A stretch of DNA of 9,372 nucleotides from Chloroflexota bacterium (GTDB lineage: Bacteria; Chloroflexota; Anaerolineae; Anaerolineales; UBA11579). Shown piece after piece: positions 1 to 6,652 of the stretch (the stretch's first letter is position 1; each line of letters starts with the position of its first letter). Below the pieces are notes generated by a model. It was not told the origin of the DNA, did no database searches, and was given only the letters and a program-made list of their open reading frames with translations. A program made the position numbers and the translations under genes. The DNA is taken from contig DNGN01000061.1 of the NCBI GenBank assembly GCA_003486225.1, positions 1 through 9,372 of the forward strand. Direction: 5' to 3'.

Positions 1-1
1 C

Positions 2-286
2 GATGTTGGAGATCCGGAGGCTATGCTCTCGCCGGGTTTTTCAAAAGCCAAAGACCCGCCGCTCTGCAACTACCAAAATTACACCATGCCCGGATTGTTT
101 GATTTGGTCGAAGACTGGTTGGCACAACAACCTTCTTCAATCACCCAGATCTCCTTTGACCCTCAATATGGGTTCATTTCCAGTTTTTCTTTCGGGAATC
201 CCGGCGGGAATGGGTTGTTAAATCCCACCGTCAGCGATTGTTGCGGCTTTTTTGTCATTGAGAACTTCCAGGCACTGGACGAATGA
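2..286 (+). CDS. DUF6174-like protein, C-terminal fragment (5' end outside window)
   Basis: The frame is open from the left edge to a TGA at 284-286, giving the last 94 residues. Two segments look like the C-terminal part of DUF6174 proteins: a 'PGLFDLVEDWLAQQ' helix, then 'ITQISFDPQYGFISSFSF', matching the family pattern of a GLFDLI-type helix followed by a V-x-YDPxYGFP-x-x-I strand pair. The tail 'LLNPTVSDCCGFFVIENFQAL' resembles the usual ending, where a D-rich turn precedes a final strand. DUF6174 proteins are small, often exported or lipid-anchored, and of unknown function. The ATG at 23-25 falls mid-domain, with no good ribosome site, so the true start probably lies to the left of the window. 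The family call is from remembered motif pattern only. Nothing in the gap to the next gene suggests co-transcription, and no terminator was found after it. Confidence 0.6.
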   Translation, partial: DVGDPEAMLSPGFSKAKDPPLCNYQNYTMPGLFDLVEDWLAQQPSSITQISFDPQYGFISSFSFGNPGGNGLLNPTVSDCCGFFVIENFQALDE

Positions 287-510
287 CTCCGTAGCTTCAC
301 CACCCAAAATCAGTTTTTTTTCACCTTTCAGAACTGTAGAACCAATTTCAGGGCACATGCCTCCCCAACTGACCAGGTAAAGTCCCACCAACTGGACAGA
401 AACGATCCACCCGTTTAGCGGGGGTATTTGTCAAGGTATCCTATTATGCTATTGAAACATAAACCAACCTCGGATCACAGCGACTGCTTCCTATCTCAAT
501 CTTTTAGGCA

Positions 511-517
511 AAAGGAG
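511..517 (+). promoter_or_regulatory. Ribosome binding site fixing the CPBP start at 524
   Basis: AAAGGAG lies six bases before ATG 524. The frame is open further upstream to a TTG at 428, but that codon has no Shine-Dalgarno site, and the extra 32 residues are polar and unlike a CPBP N-terminus. Confidence 0.75.
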
Positions 518-523
518 AACTCA

Positions 524-1369
524 ATGCGCAATAAATGGATTCAAAACCGGAGATTAGCCACAATCATAATTATTCCCCTGGTTATCTTTATCGGGCGCAC
601 ATGGTTGGCATCCAGCAGTCAGATGCCGATTTTGTTCGACCTTTTCGATACGCTGACCTTACTGGGGGCTTTGTGGGTATTGTTCCGTCATTACCGCAAT
701 TTAACAAAAGCGGATTGGATCACAGCATTTGGCCTTGGGTTATTGATAGGCGTATTGATGCTTTTTGCAAGCCTCTTTAACCCTTATCCCTTCTTCTGGA
801 CAGTGCAGGATCGAGCCATCCAAGCCGTAATTCGCGCTGGATATACCACCCTGGCTGCCCTTGGCGGGTTGGTGGTGATGCGCCAGGAAGGGCCGGTACA
901 ATTCCACATCCCAGCCCTGGAATGGCGTAAAGTTGGCCCCAGCCTGCTGGCAGGACTGTTCGTCGGCATTCCACTGGCAGGTGTGAATGTGATTGCTCTG
1001 AAACTCACACAAGGTCAGGCCATCAGCTGGCAGCCAGCGGGAGCAGCCTTTTTAGATGCCTTGCTCCCTGGGGTTGTTGAGGAAGTGATTTACCGCTTTG
1101 CAGCATGGGGGATCTTATGGATGCTGCTGAACAAATCGCTGTCAGGTAAGGCAGTATGGGTTTCCGGGCTGTTGGCAACATTTATTCACAGCTTTGCACA
1201 CTTTTCCGACTTGTTCGTAGAGGCCCCTCTGGTCGGGCTGGGAATGGGACTTGGCATCGGCCTGATCTGGGGATTGCCTCCACTGCTGCTGGCACGCAAA
1301 CGGGGGCTTGAGGCTGCGATAAGCTTTCATTGGATTGTAGATGCTGCAAGGTTCCTGACCGGGTTCTAG
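524..1369 (+). CDS. CPBP family intramembrane metalloprotease
   Basis: A 281-residue polytopic membrane protein of the CPBP (Abi/Rce1-like, CAAX-protease) family. These are glutamate-dependent proteases that cut within the membrane; bacterial members serve in protein processing, bacteriocin immunity or unknown roles. The conserved motifs are all present: E186-E187-x-x-x-R191 ('VVEEVIYRF'), the second-motif His at 222 and 226 in 'FIHSFAHF', and H269-x-x-x-D273 ('HWIVD') close to the C-terminus. Hydrophobic segments start near residue 12 and recur through the protein, with the catalytic block in the last third as is usual. The ATG at 524 is chosen for its AAAGGAG site. A DUF7010-like gene follows after 72 bases on the same strand with its own ribosome site, so the two are probably one operon. 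The family call is firm; the substrate cannot be inferred. Confidence 0.9.
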   Translation: MRNKWIQNRRLATIIIIPLVIFIGRTWLASSSQMPILFDLFDTLTLLGALWVLFRHYRNLTKADWITAFGLGLLIGVLMLFASLFNPYPFFWTVQDRAIQAVIRAGYTTLAALGGLVVMRQEGPVQFHIPALEWRKVGPSLLAGLFVGIPLAGVNVIALKLTQGQAISWQPAGAAFLDALLPGVVEEVIYRFAAWGILWMLLNKSLSGKAVWVSGLLATFIHSFAHFSDLFVEAPLVGLGMGLGIGLIWGLPPLLLARKRGLEAAISFHWIVDAARFLTGF

Positions 1370-1430
1370 ATTCCACAATATTCCTCCGGAACGGAGATTC
1401 TAACTAATAATCACACTTTAGACCAATAAA

Positions 1431-1444
1431 GGAGAACCAAGTTG
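1431..1444 (+). promoter_or_regulatory. Ribosome binding site and TTG start of the DUF7010-like gene
   Basis: AAAGGAG (GGAG at 1431-1434) sits seven bases before TTG 1442. The first in-frame ATG is nine codons later (codon 10) and would remove conserved N-terminal residues, so TTG is the better start. Confidence 0.65.
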
Positions 1445-1996
1445 AATATCAAAAATTGTCAGTCTGAGATGCGTGCCGCATTCCAAGGCGGCTTTGCGGG
1501 CCAGCTGGTTTCCGGCCTGATCTGGTTAAGTGCTGCAGCAGCCAGCACCTGGCTGCGTCCATCCTATGGGATGGCCTTGTTATTCTTTGGCAGCATGTTG
1601 ATCTTCCCACTAACGCAGGGAATGCTGCGCCTGATCGGCAAAAAAGGCAAGGTCAGCACAGATAATAAATTATGGGGACTTGGCACTCAAACCGCTTTCA
1701 CCGTTCCGATCAATTTCCTGTTGGTAGGTGCAGCTACCCTCTATCATGAGAATTGGTTCTTCCCAGCCTCGCTGATCGTTGTTGGCGCACATTATTTACC
1801 TTTCATCACCCTGTATGGGATGCAAATGTTTGCGGCCCTTGCTTTTGTGCTGGTCGCAGCTGGCGTTGGGCTTGGCTTTTTCGGATATGATGTATTTCAC
1901 ACAGGAGGTTGGGTTGGTGCAGTAACTTTGCTTGTTTTTGCTATTATCGGCAGGCAGATCGCTATTCGAGAGGAGAAGGGCTTGGATTTAGGATAA
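1442..1996 (+). CDS. DUF7010-like integral membrane protein
   Basis: A 184-residue protein with about six hydrophobic segments. The N-terminus 'EMRAAFQGGFAGQLVSGLIW', the 'FPLTQGMLRLIGKKG' segment after the second helix, 'LVGAATLYHENWFFPASLI' and 'VGAHYLPFITLYGMQMF' agree with the pattern I remember for the DUF7010 family, small membrane proteins of unknown function known from Firmicutes and other bacteria. The length is about that of the family. It starts with TTG behind a good Shine-Dalgarno site. It lies 72 bases after the CPBP protease gene and probably shares its transcript; whether the two proteins act together (for example protease and substrate) is only a guess. No terminator is visible between its stop and the convergent gene at 2123. 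Confidence 0.65.
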   Translation: MNIKNCQSEMRAAFQGGFAGQLVSGLIWLSAAAASTWLRPSYGMALLFFGSMLIFPLTQGMLRLIGKKGKVSTDNKLWGLGTQTAFTVPINFLLVGAATLYHENWFFPASLIVVGAHYLPFITLYGMQMFAALAFVLVAAGVGLGFFGYDVFHTGGWVGAVTLLVFAIIGRQIAIREEKGLDLG

Positions 1997-2122
1997 CCTG
2001 CTATGATCCAGACCCCAATCACAGGTCCAGCATATTGTATTCGAAAAGCCAGGATAAACGGTTCTATACCCCTATACGCTCACAGACCTCGAACTTAGTT
2101 TTGAGATCCGGCAATTCCAAAA

Positions 2123-2563
2123 TTAACCTGCAATAAAATATAAATCAATCGCTGCGACTATGATAATCAAATGCGGTAAAAGGGTGGAAGTTTTGAACAT
2201 GTAGCGCAACGTCTTTCCACCAGTCTTGTCAAACTCCCGCGACCAAACAGAGTACACTTGAAGCGGAGATAATTCCTTCCATCCTTCGCCCTGAAAACCT
2301 GCTTCAATTTCCTTGATCCTCTGAGCGAAGAAATAAGATAACCCTCTCCAATACGCTTCCAGGTACCAGAACAGTAGAACCGCGGCAATCGAGATCAGGT
2401 AGGCTTCTTTCTTATCATAGATCAGGGCCGCGCCAAAGGTAGCGATCGTCACAGTGATCGACCATCCCTTTATATTCAACCCTTTCCCGTCAATATCCTC
2501 ATAAAACTGCTGCAGCATGATGTATTCATCTTTCAGCAGATTAGCCAGAATTTCTTCTTTCAT
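2123..2563 (-). CDS. Uncharacterised membrane protein with paired N-terminal helices
   Basis: A 146-residue protein I cannot assign to a named family. The N-terminus (residues 1-30) is an acidic, probably helical segment, followed by two membrane helices: about 32-49 ('IKGWSITVTIATFGAALIY') and about 54-72 ('FWYLEAYWRGL' ends it). A soluble charged stretch (80-125, 'RIKEIEAGF...') follows, and a third hydrophobic helix sits at the very C-terminus (128-146). I recall similar 'IKGW ... FWYLEAYW ... RI+.IE' patterns in uncharacterised bacterial proteins. The two-helix hairpin followed by an amphipathic helix recalls the general layout of SLATT-type proteins, but this is topology, not homology. 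The start is supported by GGAGG at 2568-2572, four bases upstream. It converges on the CPBP/DUF7010 operon and is divergent from the next CPBP gene. Confidence 0.75.
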   Translation of the reverse strand: MKEEILANLLKDEYIMLQQFYEDIDGKGLNIKGWSITVTIATFGAALIYDKKEAYLISIAAVLLFWYLEAYWRGLSYFFAQRIKEIEAGFQGEGWKELSPLQVYSVWSREFDKTGGKTLRYMFKTSTLLPHLIIIVAAIDLYFIAG

Positions 2564-2982
2564 CTTTCCTCCATGTTTTCAATGCCAAAAAACCAAAATC
2601 CTGTCGGCTCTACCCTTCTATCAGGATACCGTAATTTGAATCGGCATGCAAGCAAAAGCGGGAGGGCTTGTCCCTCCCGTTTTTAGCACCTCAACCTCAT
2701 CAAAGATCGCGCCAAATCTTCGTATACACCCAGGAAGGTATGTCATAAATTTTTGACCTCCTGGACATTTTCCTGCTTATTAAATCCTGAGTAACACTCG
2801 ATCAATCCTCAATCGTTTTTTTCTACCTGTTCAGCACAAATTTCTAAGGGAAGCGTTTGCCCATCCTGCCCAGATGACCAGGTGATATTCTCGCCAGCCA
2901 GCCAAAGGTAAACTCCCCAAACATACAGCATGATATGGATAGGATTGATTTATTCTATTAGAAAAACAGGATGGAGAAGATG
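2564..2982. other. Divergent intergenic region without a supported gene
   Basis: This 419-base gap separates two genes reading away from each other. It carries the strong terminator hairpin at 2654-2684 and a weaker hairpin (CCAGGAAGGT at 2730-2739 with ACCTCCTGG at 2756-2764, one bulge). Short open frames here have no ribosome site and no recognisable product. An A+T-rich patch at 2947-2967 just before the CPBP gene could hold its promoter, but no convincing -35/-10 pair is seen. Confidence 0.5.
2654..2684 (+). terminator. Intrinsic terminator, probably bidirectional
   Basis: A perfect 8-bp stem (CGGGAGGG at 2659-2666, CCCTCCCG at 2672-2679) with a five-base loop is followed directly by TTTTT (2680-2684). 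AAAA precedes the stem, so the minus-strand transcript also ends in a short U-run. It lies upstream of both flanking genes rather than after one, so its client transcript is unknown. Confidence 0.85.
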
Positions 2983-2985
2983 ATG
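2973..2985 (+). promoter_or_regulatory. Ribosome binding site choosing ATG 2983 for the second CPBP gene
   Basis: Three in-frame ATGs occur at 2971, 2980 and 2983. GGAG at 2973-2976 has a six-base spacing only to 2983; it lies inside the frame if 2971 were used, and nothing suitable precedes 2971. Confidence 0.55.
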
Positions 2986-3663
2986 GCTGAAAAAATATTA
3001 TCAACATCAAGACCAAAAGAAATAAGTACACTGAAACAAAACCGGCTGATGACTGAAACAATGCTCATTGCTTTCGTCAGCCTGATGGGGATGTGGTTTG
3101 TTCCGACCATGAAAACCCTATTCGCGTTAATTCCTGTGATCTACCTGATCATCGAACGTCGTCTTCGCCAGCGCACCTGGTTTGAACTGGGTTTCTCAAT
3201 CCACACATTTTGGGGTGACTTAAAAACCAATTGGGTCTTATTCATCCTGCTGGGTTTTATCATCCAACCAGGGATTGTTCTATGGGCAAAAACGGGATTT
3301 CCAGAATATCTGACCCACATACAAATGCGGCTGCCATTCGAAAGTGGAGTCCAATGGGGAGTGCTGCTGCCACTTTTGGCGTTTTCACTGCTGGGTGAGG
3401 AAATGACCTATCGGTCATTCCTTCAGGGAAGACTTTCTGCTGCTCTTGGGATACCTGCAGCCATCACAGCTTCCTCTATCCTGTTTGGTCTCGCGCATTT
3501 TGCCCCGGGGAATCCGCTTGCTGTAATCACTGATATCTCTCTGATCATGGTCAGTTCTTGTTTATACGGCACCATGTTTGCCCGGCGAGCAAACATATGG
3601 CCGGTGTGGTTGGCTCACCTGGTGGGGGATATTTTTGGCCTGCTGGCTTTAGCATATACATGA
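2983..3663 (+). CDS. CPBP family intramembrane metalloprotease (second copy)
   Basis: A 226-residue membrane protein of the CPBP/Abi family. The catalytic motifs are clear: E139-E140-x-x-x-R144 in 'LLGEEMTYRSFLQGRL', F168-x-x-x-H172 in 'LFGLAHF', and H212-x-x-x-D216 in 'AHLVGD'. The 'EExxYRxFLxGxL' form is the classic one, closer to the textbook family than the copy at 524, which lacks the FLQGRL tail; the two do not look like recent duplicates. A basic, polar N-terminus of about 20 residues precedes the first helix. The start is taken at ATG 2983; 2971 would add four residues. The gene stands alone: divergent from the 146-residue membrane protein and convergent with the EamA permease. The family is firm, the substrate unknown. 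Confidence 0.9.
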   Translation: MAEKILSTSRPKEISTLKQNRLMTETMLIAFVSLMGMWFVPTMKTLFALIPVIYLIIERRLRQRTWFELGFSIHTFWGDLKTNWVLFILLGFIIQPGIVLWAKTGFPEYLTHIQMRLPFESGVQWGVLLPLLAFSLLGEEMTYRSFLQGRLSAALGIPAAITASSILFGLAHFAPGNPLAVITDISLIMVSSCLYGTMFARRANIWPVWLAHLVGDIFGLLALAYT

Positions 3664-3711
3664 ACCTTTGAACTTTTATCCACAAAACATACTCCAGCTT
3701 TCAGCGACTGG

Positions 3712-3759
3712 AATCAAACAACGGGAGCCAGGTTTCCATCATCAGACATCCGGCTCCCG
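3712..3759 (-). terminator. Hairpin between convergent genes, likely terminator of the EamA gene
   Basis: CGGGAGCC (3722-3729) pairs perfectly with GGCTCCCG (3752-3759) across a 22-base loop. On the minus strand the stem is followed by TTGTTTGATT, a T-rich tail about 20 bases after the EamA stop codon. The long loop makes it weaker than the other terminators here; it may also help end the CPBP transcript on the plus strand. Confidence 0.6.
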
Positions 3760-3776
3760 CTGGTTATGAATTTGGG

Positions 3777-4604
3777 TTACAGCGTCAGCAGGATGATCGC
3801 CCCCAGTGCAAAAAGCACCCCGATCCTTTGAATGCGCGAGATATGCTCTCTTAAAAAGATCCAGGCCAGCAGGACCGTGGCCCCGGGGTAGAGAGAGCTG
3901 AGCACGGTGGTCACGTCCAGGCGGCCGATTTGAGCGGCGATGGAGTAACAGATCGTCCCTGTTACGTCGATCACGCCAACAAGTACCAGCAGTCCCCAAT
4001 GTTGGCGGGCGGGTTTCCAGTCTTTGCGGGTGAGGATGGTATAGGTGAGCAGACTGAAGACCGATCCGATTCGCGAACTGGCCACCGACCACAATGTGCC
4101 CTGTTTGCCTGCCAGCGCAATCAGGATGAAGAACAACCCGAACAGGATGCCAGCCACGCCAGGCAGCGCCAGTTCTTTCATACTGGCGCGCACAATACCG
4201 TCCTCGCTGGCAAGCAGCCAGACGGAAACCAGTGCAAACGCGAATCCGATCAGCGTTACCACAGCCGGGAGGCCCTGTGTAAAACTGCCAACCACCACCG
4301 GAATGGCAGCGGCCACCACCGCGGAAACGGGTGCAGCGATGCTCATTTTGCCTGCGGCCAGGGCGCTGTAAAGCAGCATTAACCCAATACCGCCAGCCAC
4401 TCCAGCTGCCGCACCCAGCAGCCAGCTTTGGAGAGGGGGGATAGCTTCACCTGTAAGGAAGGCAGCGGCAGCGATCACGATCAAGCTGCTGAAATGAGAA
4501 GCAATCACCACCCCATAGGCATTGGTACGCTTTGCGGCGATGCCGCCGCCGAAATCTGCTGCACCCCAGGTGACGGCAGCACTCAGACCGAGAAGTACGT
4601 TCAT
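3777..4604 (-). CDS. EamA/DMT-superfamily membrane transporter
   Basis: A 275-residue, very hydrophobic protein with about ten predicted helices in two similar halves, as in the drug/metabolite transporter (EamA, RhaT-like) superfamily. These permeases move small metabolites across the cytoplasmic membrane, often as exporters. Supporting features are the N-terminal 'AVTWGAADF' (T12-W13-G14) helix, the loop after helix 3-4 with 'YSALAAGKMSIAAPVSAV', and in the second half 'YSIAAQIGRLDVTTVLSSLYPGATVLLAWIFLREHIS', which is the usual penultimate-helix signature followed by the 'RE' turn and a closing helix. The length is typical. The ATG has no visible Shine-Dalgarno site, and a TAG of an upstream in-frame leader ORF abuts it directly, so translation may be coupled or leaderless. 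Substrate not inferable. Confidence 0.88.
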   Translation of the reverse strand: MNVLLGLSAAVTWGAADFGGGIAAKRTNAYGVVIASHFSSLIVIAAAAFLTGEAIPPLQSWLLGAAAGVAGGIGLMLLYSALAAGKMSIAAPVSAVVAAAIPVVVGSFTQGLPAVVTLIGFAFALVSVWLLASEDGIVRASMKELALPGVAGILFGLFFILIALAGKQGTLWSVASSRIGSVFSLLTYTILTRKDWKPARQHWGLLVLVGVIDVTGTICYSIAAQIGRLDVTTVLSSLYPGATVLLAWIFLREHISRIQRIGVLFALGAIILLTL

Positions 4605-4712
4605 CTACGAGTAGGTTTGTGATTTTCGACCGCGTGTTGGGCGATCGGTGAGGGTGTGGTTAGTATGTTGGCTTTCATGCGGCATTGTCCAATGATCCTT
4701 GTTTTTGTCAGG

Positions 4713-4752
4713 TAGTTTACCTCGATTTTTAACGAATGGGGTAAACCTGGGT
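4713..4752 (+). repeat. Imperfect palindromic intergenic repeat, copy 1
   Basis: GTTTACC (4715-4721) and GGTAAAC (4740-4746) form an inverted pair around an A+T-rich centre. The element matches the one at 7236-7276 in its first 9 bases (TAGTTTACC) and in 14 of its last 16 (TGGGGTAAACCTGGGT here), with a diverged centre. Confidence 0.5.
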
Positions 4753-5120
4753 GCCTGCACCACCAACTTTCCGGGGTTGATCATCACCTCCTCAATGCAC
4801 CTCTTGCATCCGGTTGGTTTTTGTCGTATAGTGTTCACTGGGTGAAAATTTATAGTGGTAAAAGCAGTTGGGCCCCACTCATGTCTACACTTTTAAAGGC
4901 TCTGGGTATTCTTACACCAGGGATATTTCAGTGTCTAAAATCATGAATGCACCCCCAAAAAGCGGTAAAAACGCCTGAGCCATTTCACTTTTTCAACACT
5001 GCTCTGAGAAGAGAAAAATAATGGACAGGAAGCACTTGATATTGAGCCGGGCTTGTAAGATCCTGGACTCCCTCCGAATCAACTCAGGTCATAACTCCAT
5101 TGCCATTTTCCGGAAACGTG

Positions 5121-5157
5121 AATCAAAACCAGCGGGAGGCTGACTGCCTCCCACTGG
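5121..5157 (-). terminator. Intrinsic terminator of the UMF1-family MFS gene
   Basis: GGGAGGC (5134-5140) and GCCTCCC (5146-5152) enclose a five-base loop, extended outward by CCAG/CTGG (5129-5132 with 5154-5157) across one C-A mismatch. On the minus strand the stem is followed by TTTTGATT. It lies about 45 bases beyond the MFS stop codon. Confidence 0.8.
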
Positions 5158-5200
5158 GATTATTTCTGAAACTGGAAAGTGTATCCAAACTCGCTAGTGA

Positions 5201-6580
5201 TCAGCTATTGTTATTTTTATGGGTTGCATCGTACGCTTTGACATCCGCAATTGCCTTATCCACGTTCACCAGCGGCAGAAGGATCAACCCTGCAATAAAG
5301 AAGAAAATTAATGACAAAATGCCGTATCTCAGACTGCCAAAGAGTTGATTTGCCAGGCCAAAGATCAGCGGCCCGATCCAGGACGTGCCGCGTTCACTCA
5401 CTTCATAGAATGAATAAAATTCAGCCTCTTTGCCGTCCGGAATCATCTGTGCAAACAAACTACGGCTGATGGCTTGCGAGCCACCCATCACCAGGGCAAT
5501 GAACATACCCAGGACAAAAAACTCGGTCGTTAAATTTTCACTCTTAAGACCGCCATAAGCATAGATCACCACACCAGACCATATGACCAGGCTGACAATT
5601 ACCGATTGTTTTGCTCCAATCCAGGCAGCCAATCGTCCCCAAAACAATGCACCAACAAACGCAACGAATTGGATCATAAGGATTACTGCGGTGAGATTTT
5701 GTTGTTCGAGTGCTAGTCCACCCTGGATAAGGGGGGCGGCAGCAAAAGTAGCAGATACAGCAATCACAGTTTGAATGCCATCATTGTAGAGAAAATAGGC
5801 CAATAAAAATTTAAGGGTTTCGGGAAAATGTTTGATCTCACGTAAAGTCTTGCGGAGCTGCTTGAACCCGATGCTGACATAGTTCTCATTGGATGGAAGT
5901 GCTCTCTTTGAATGACGAGTACGTAATCTGGCCCAAGTAAAAAATGAAAATCCCAACCACCAAACCCCCGCGGATGCCAGATTGATCCGGACTGCCAGCG
6001 ATTCAGGGACACCCAGCGTGTCACTGAACAGGTAGAAGGCCAAATTCAATGCCAGGAGCAAACCGCCACCCAAATAACCCATCGCCCAACCGTAGGACGA
6101 GACGCGATCGCGCTCTTCCTCACTGGCAATATCTGGCAAATAGGCATTGTAAAACACCATCGCGGCCCCAAAGGATAGGTTGGCGATGATAAACAGCACG
6201 CCTCCCAGCCACCAAAGGTTTCCTGTTACGACGAACATCAAGATCGTCGCCAGCGCACCAATCATCGCGAACAAGCGCATCATGGGTTTGCGCAGGTGAG
6301 AATAATCCGCAATCGCCCCCAAGATCGGCAGGAAAAGAACCTGCATTCCCACCGAAAAGGAAATACAGTAGGGCAGGAATGAATCCGGCGCAACAGGAAT
6401 CCCTAAAAATTTAACATTGGCCGTCCCTGCTGCCTCAGCTGCGGTCCGTGCCAGGCTGGCAACATAGGGACCGAGAAATACAGTACCCACAGTTGTGCTG
6501 AAGGCTGAATTGGCCCAGTCGTACATTGCCCAGCCAAAAATTTCTTTTTTATCATTTACCATTGTGGTTTCAGTTGTCAT
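5201..6580 (-). CDS. UMF1/Atg22-family MFS permease
   Basis: A 459-residue major-facilitator permease with about 12 helices, placed in the UMF1 (Atg22-like) group. Family signatures appear in order: 'WAMYDWANSAF' near residues 17-27 opening helix 1; 'GAIADYSHLRKPMM', the MFS motif-A-like loop between helices 2 and 3; 'FYNAYLPDIASEEERDRVSS' followed by 'GWAMGYLGGGLLL'; the mid-protein 'FLLAYFLYNDGIQTV'; and 'GGSQAISRSLFAQMIPDGKE' followed by 'AEFYSFYEVSERGTSWIGP'. In yeast Atg22 exports amino acids from the vacuole; the substrate of bacterial members is generally not established. GGAGG at 6585-6589 precedes the ATG by four bases; a second in-frame Met at codon 7 has no such site. It lies 72 bases downstream of the DinB-like gene on the same strand, with a hairpin between them, and is followed by a clear terminator. 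Confidence 0.93.
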   Translation of the reverse strand: MTTETTMVNDKKEIFGWAMYDWANSAFSTTVGTVFLGPYVASLARTAAEAAGTANVKFLGIPVAPDSFLPYCISFSVGMQVLFLPILGAIADYSHLRKPMMRLFAMIGALATILMFVVTGNLWWLGGVLFIIANLSFGAAMVFYNAYLPDIASEEERDRVSSYGWAMGYLGGGLLLALNLAFYLFSDTLGVPESLAVRINLASAGVWWLGFSFFTWARLRTRHSKRALPSNENYVSIGFKQLRKTLREIKHFPETLKFLLAYFLYNDGIQTVIAVSATFAAAPLIQGGLALEQQNLTAVILMIQFVAFVGALFWGRLAAWIGAKQSVIVSLVIWSGVVIYAYGGLKSENLTTEFFVLGMFIALVMGGSQAISRSLFAQMIPDGKEAEFYSFYEVSERGTSWIGPLIFGLANQLFGSLRYGILSLIFFFIAGLILLPLVNVDKAIADVKAYDATHKNNNS

Positions 6581-6614
6581 GATTCCTCCGTTAAAAAATT
6601 CTTGCAGTTATAAC

Positions 6615-6642
6615 ACTTTCCGAGCGATGGCGTTCCGAAAGT
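6615..6642 (-). promoter_or_regulatory. Intercistronic hairpin between DinB-like and MFS genes
   Basis: ACTTTC (6615-6620) pairs with GAAAGT (6637-6642), and after a C-C mismatch GAGCG (6622-6626) pairs with CGTTC (6631-6635), one G-T wobble, around loop ATGG. It begins ten bases after the upstream stop codon. No U-run follows directly on the minus strand (TTTTTT comes some 20 bases later), so it may be a weak terminator, an RNA-processing or a stability element. Confidence 0.5.
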
Positions 6643-6652
6643 CTGATCTGGT

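Larger units (their letters stand above)
4605..5200. other. Long intergenic region: repeat copy, possible leader ORF, terminator
   Basis: This 596-base stretch between two minus-strand genes holds no confident gene. On the minus strand an ATG at 4838 (77 codons) or at 4784 (59 codons, preceded by AGGAGG at 4787-4792) opens a frame ending in TAG at 4605-4607, flush with the EamA ATG. Its translation is basic, hydrophilic and unfamiliar. The frame includes the palindromic repeat at 4713-4752. Positions 4840-5120 show nothing recognisable; a 40-codon plus-strand frame from 5021 lacks a good ribosome site. The terminator of the MFS gene lies at 5121-5157. Confidence 0.5.

Noticed and set aside
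428..523. TTG-initiated 32-residue N-terminal extension of the first CPBP gene
   Set aside because: No ribosome site precedes TTG 428, while ATG 524 has AAAGGAG at proper spacing; the extension is polar and unlike the family.
2902..2920. GGTAAACTCCCCAAAC, considered as a third copy of the palindromic repeat
   Set aside because: Only short words match, in the wrong order; it does not align with either copy.
3930..4382. Plus-strand open frame opposite the EamA gene
   Set aside because: Its translation is low-complexity and hydrophilic, a mirror of the Ala-rich membrane helices on the other strand.
5021..5143. Plus-strand 40-codon frame starting ATGGACAGG
   Set aside because: No good ribosome site, no recognisable product, and its end falls inside the MFS terminator hairpin.
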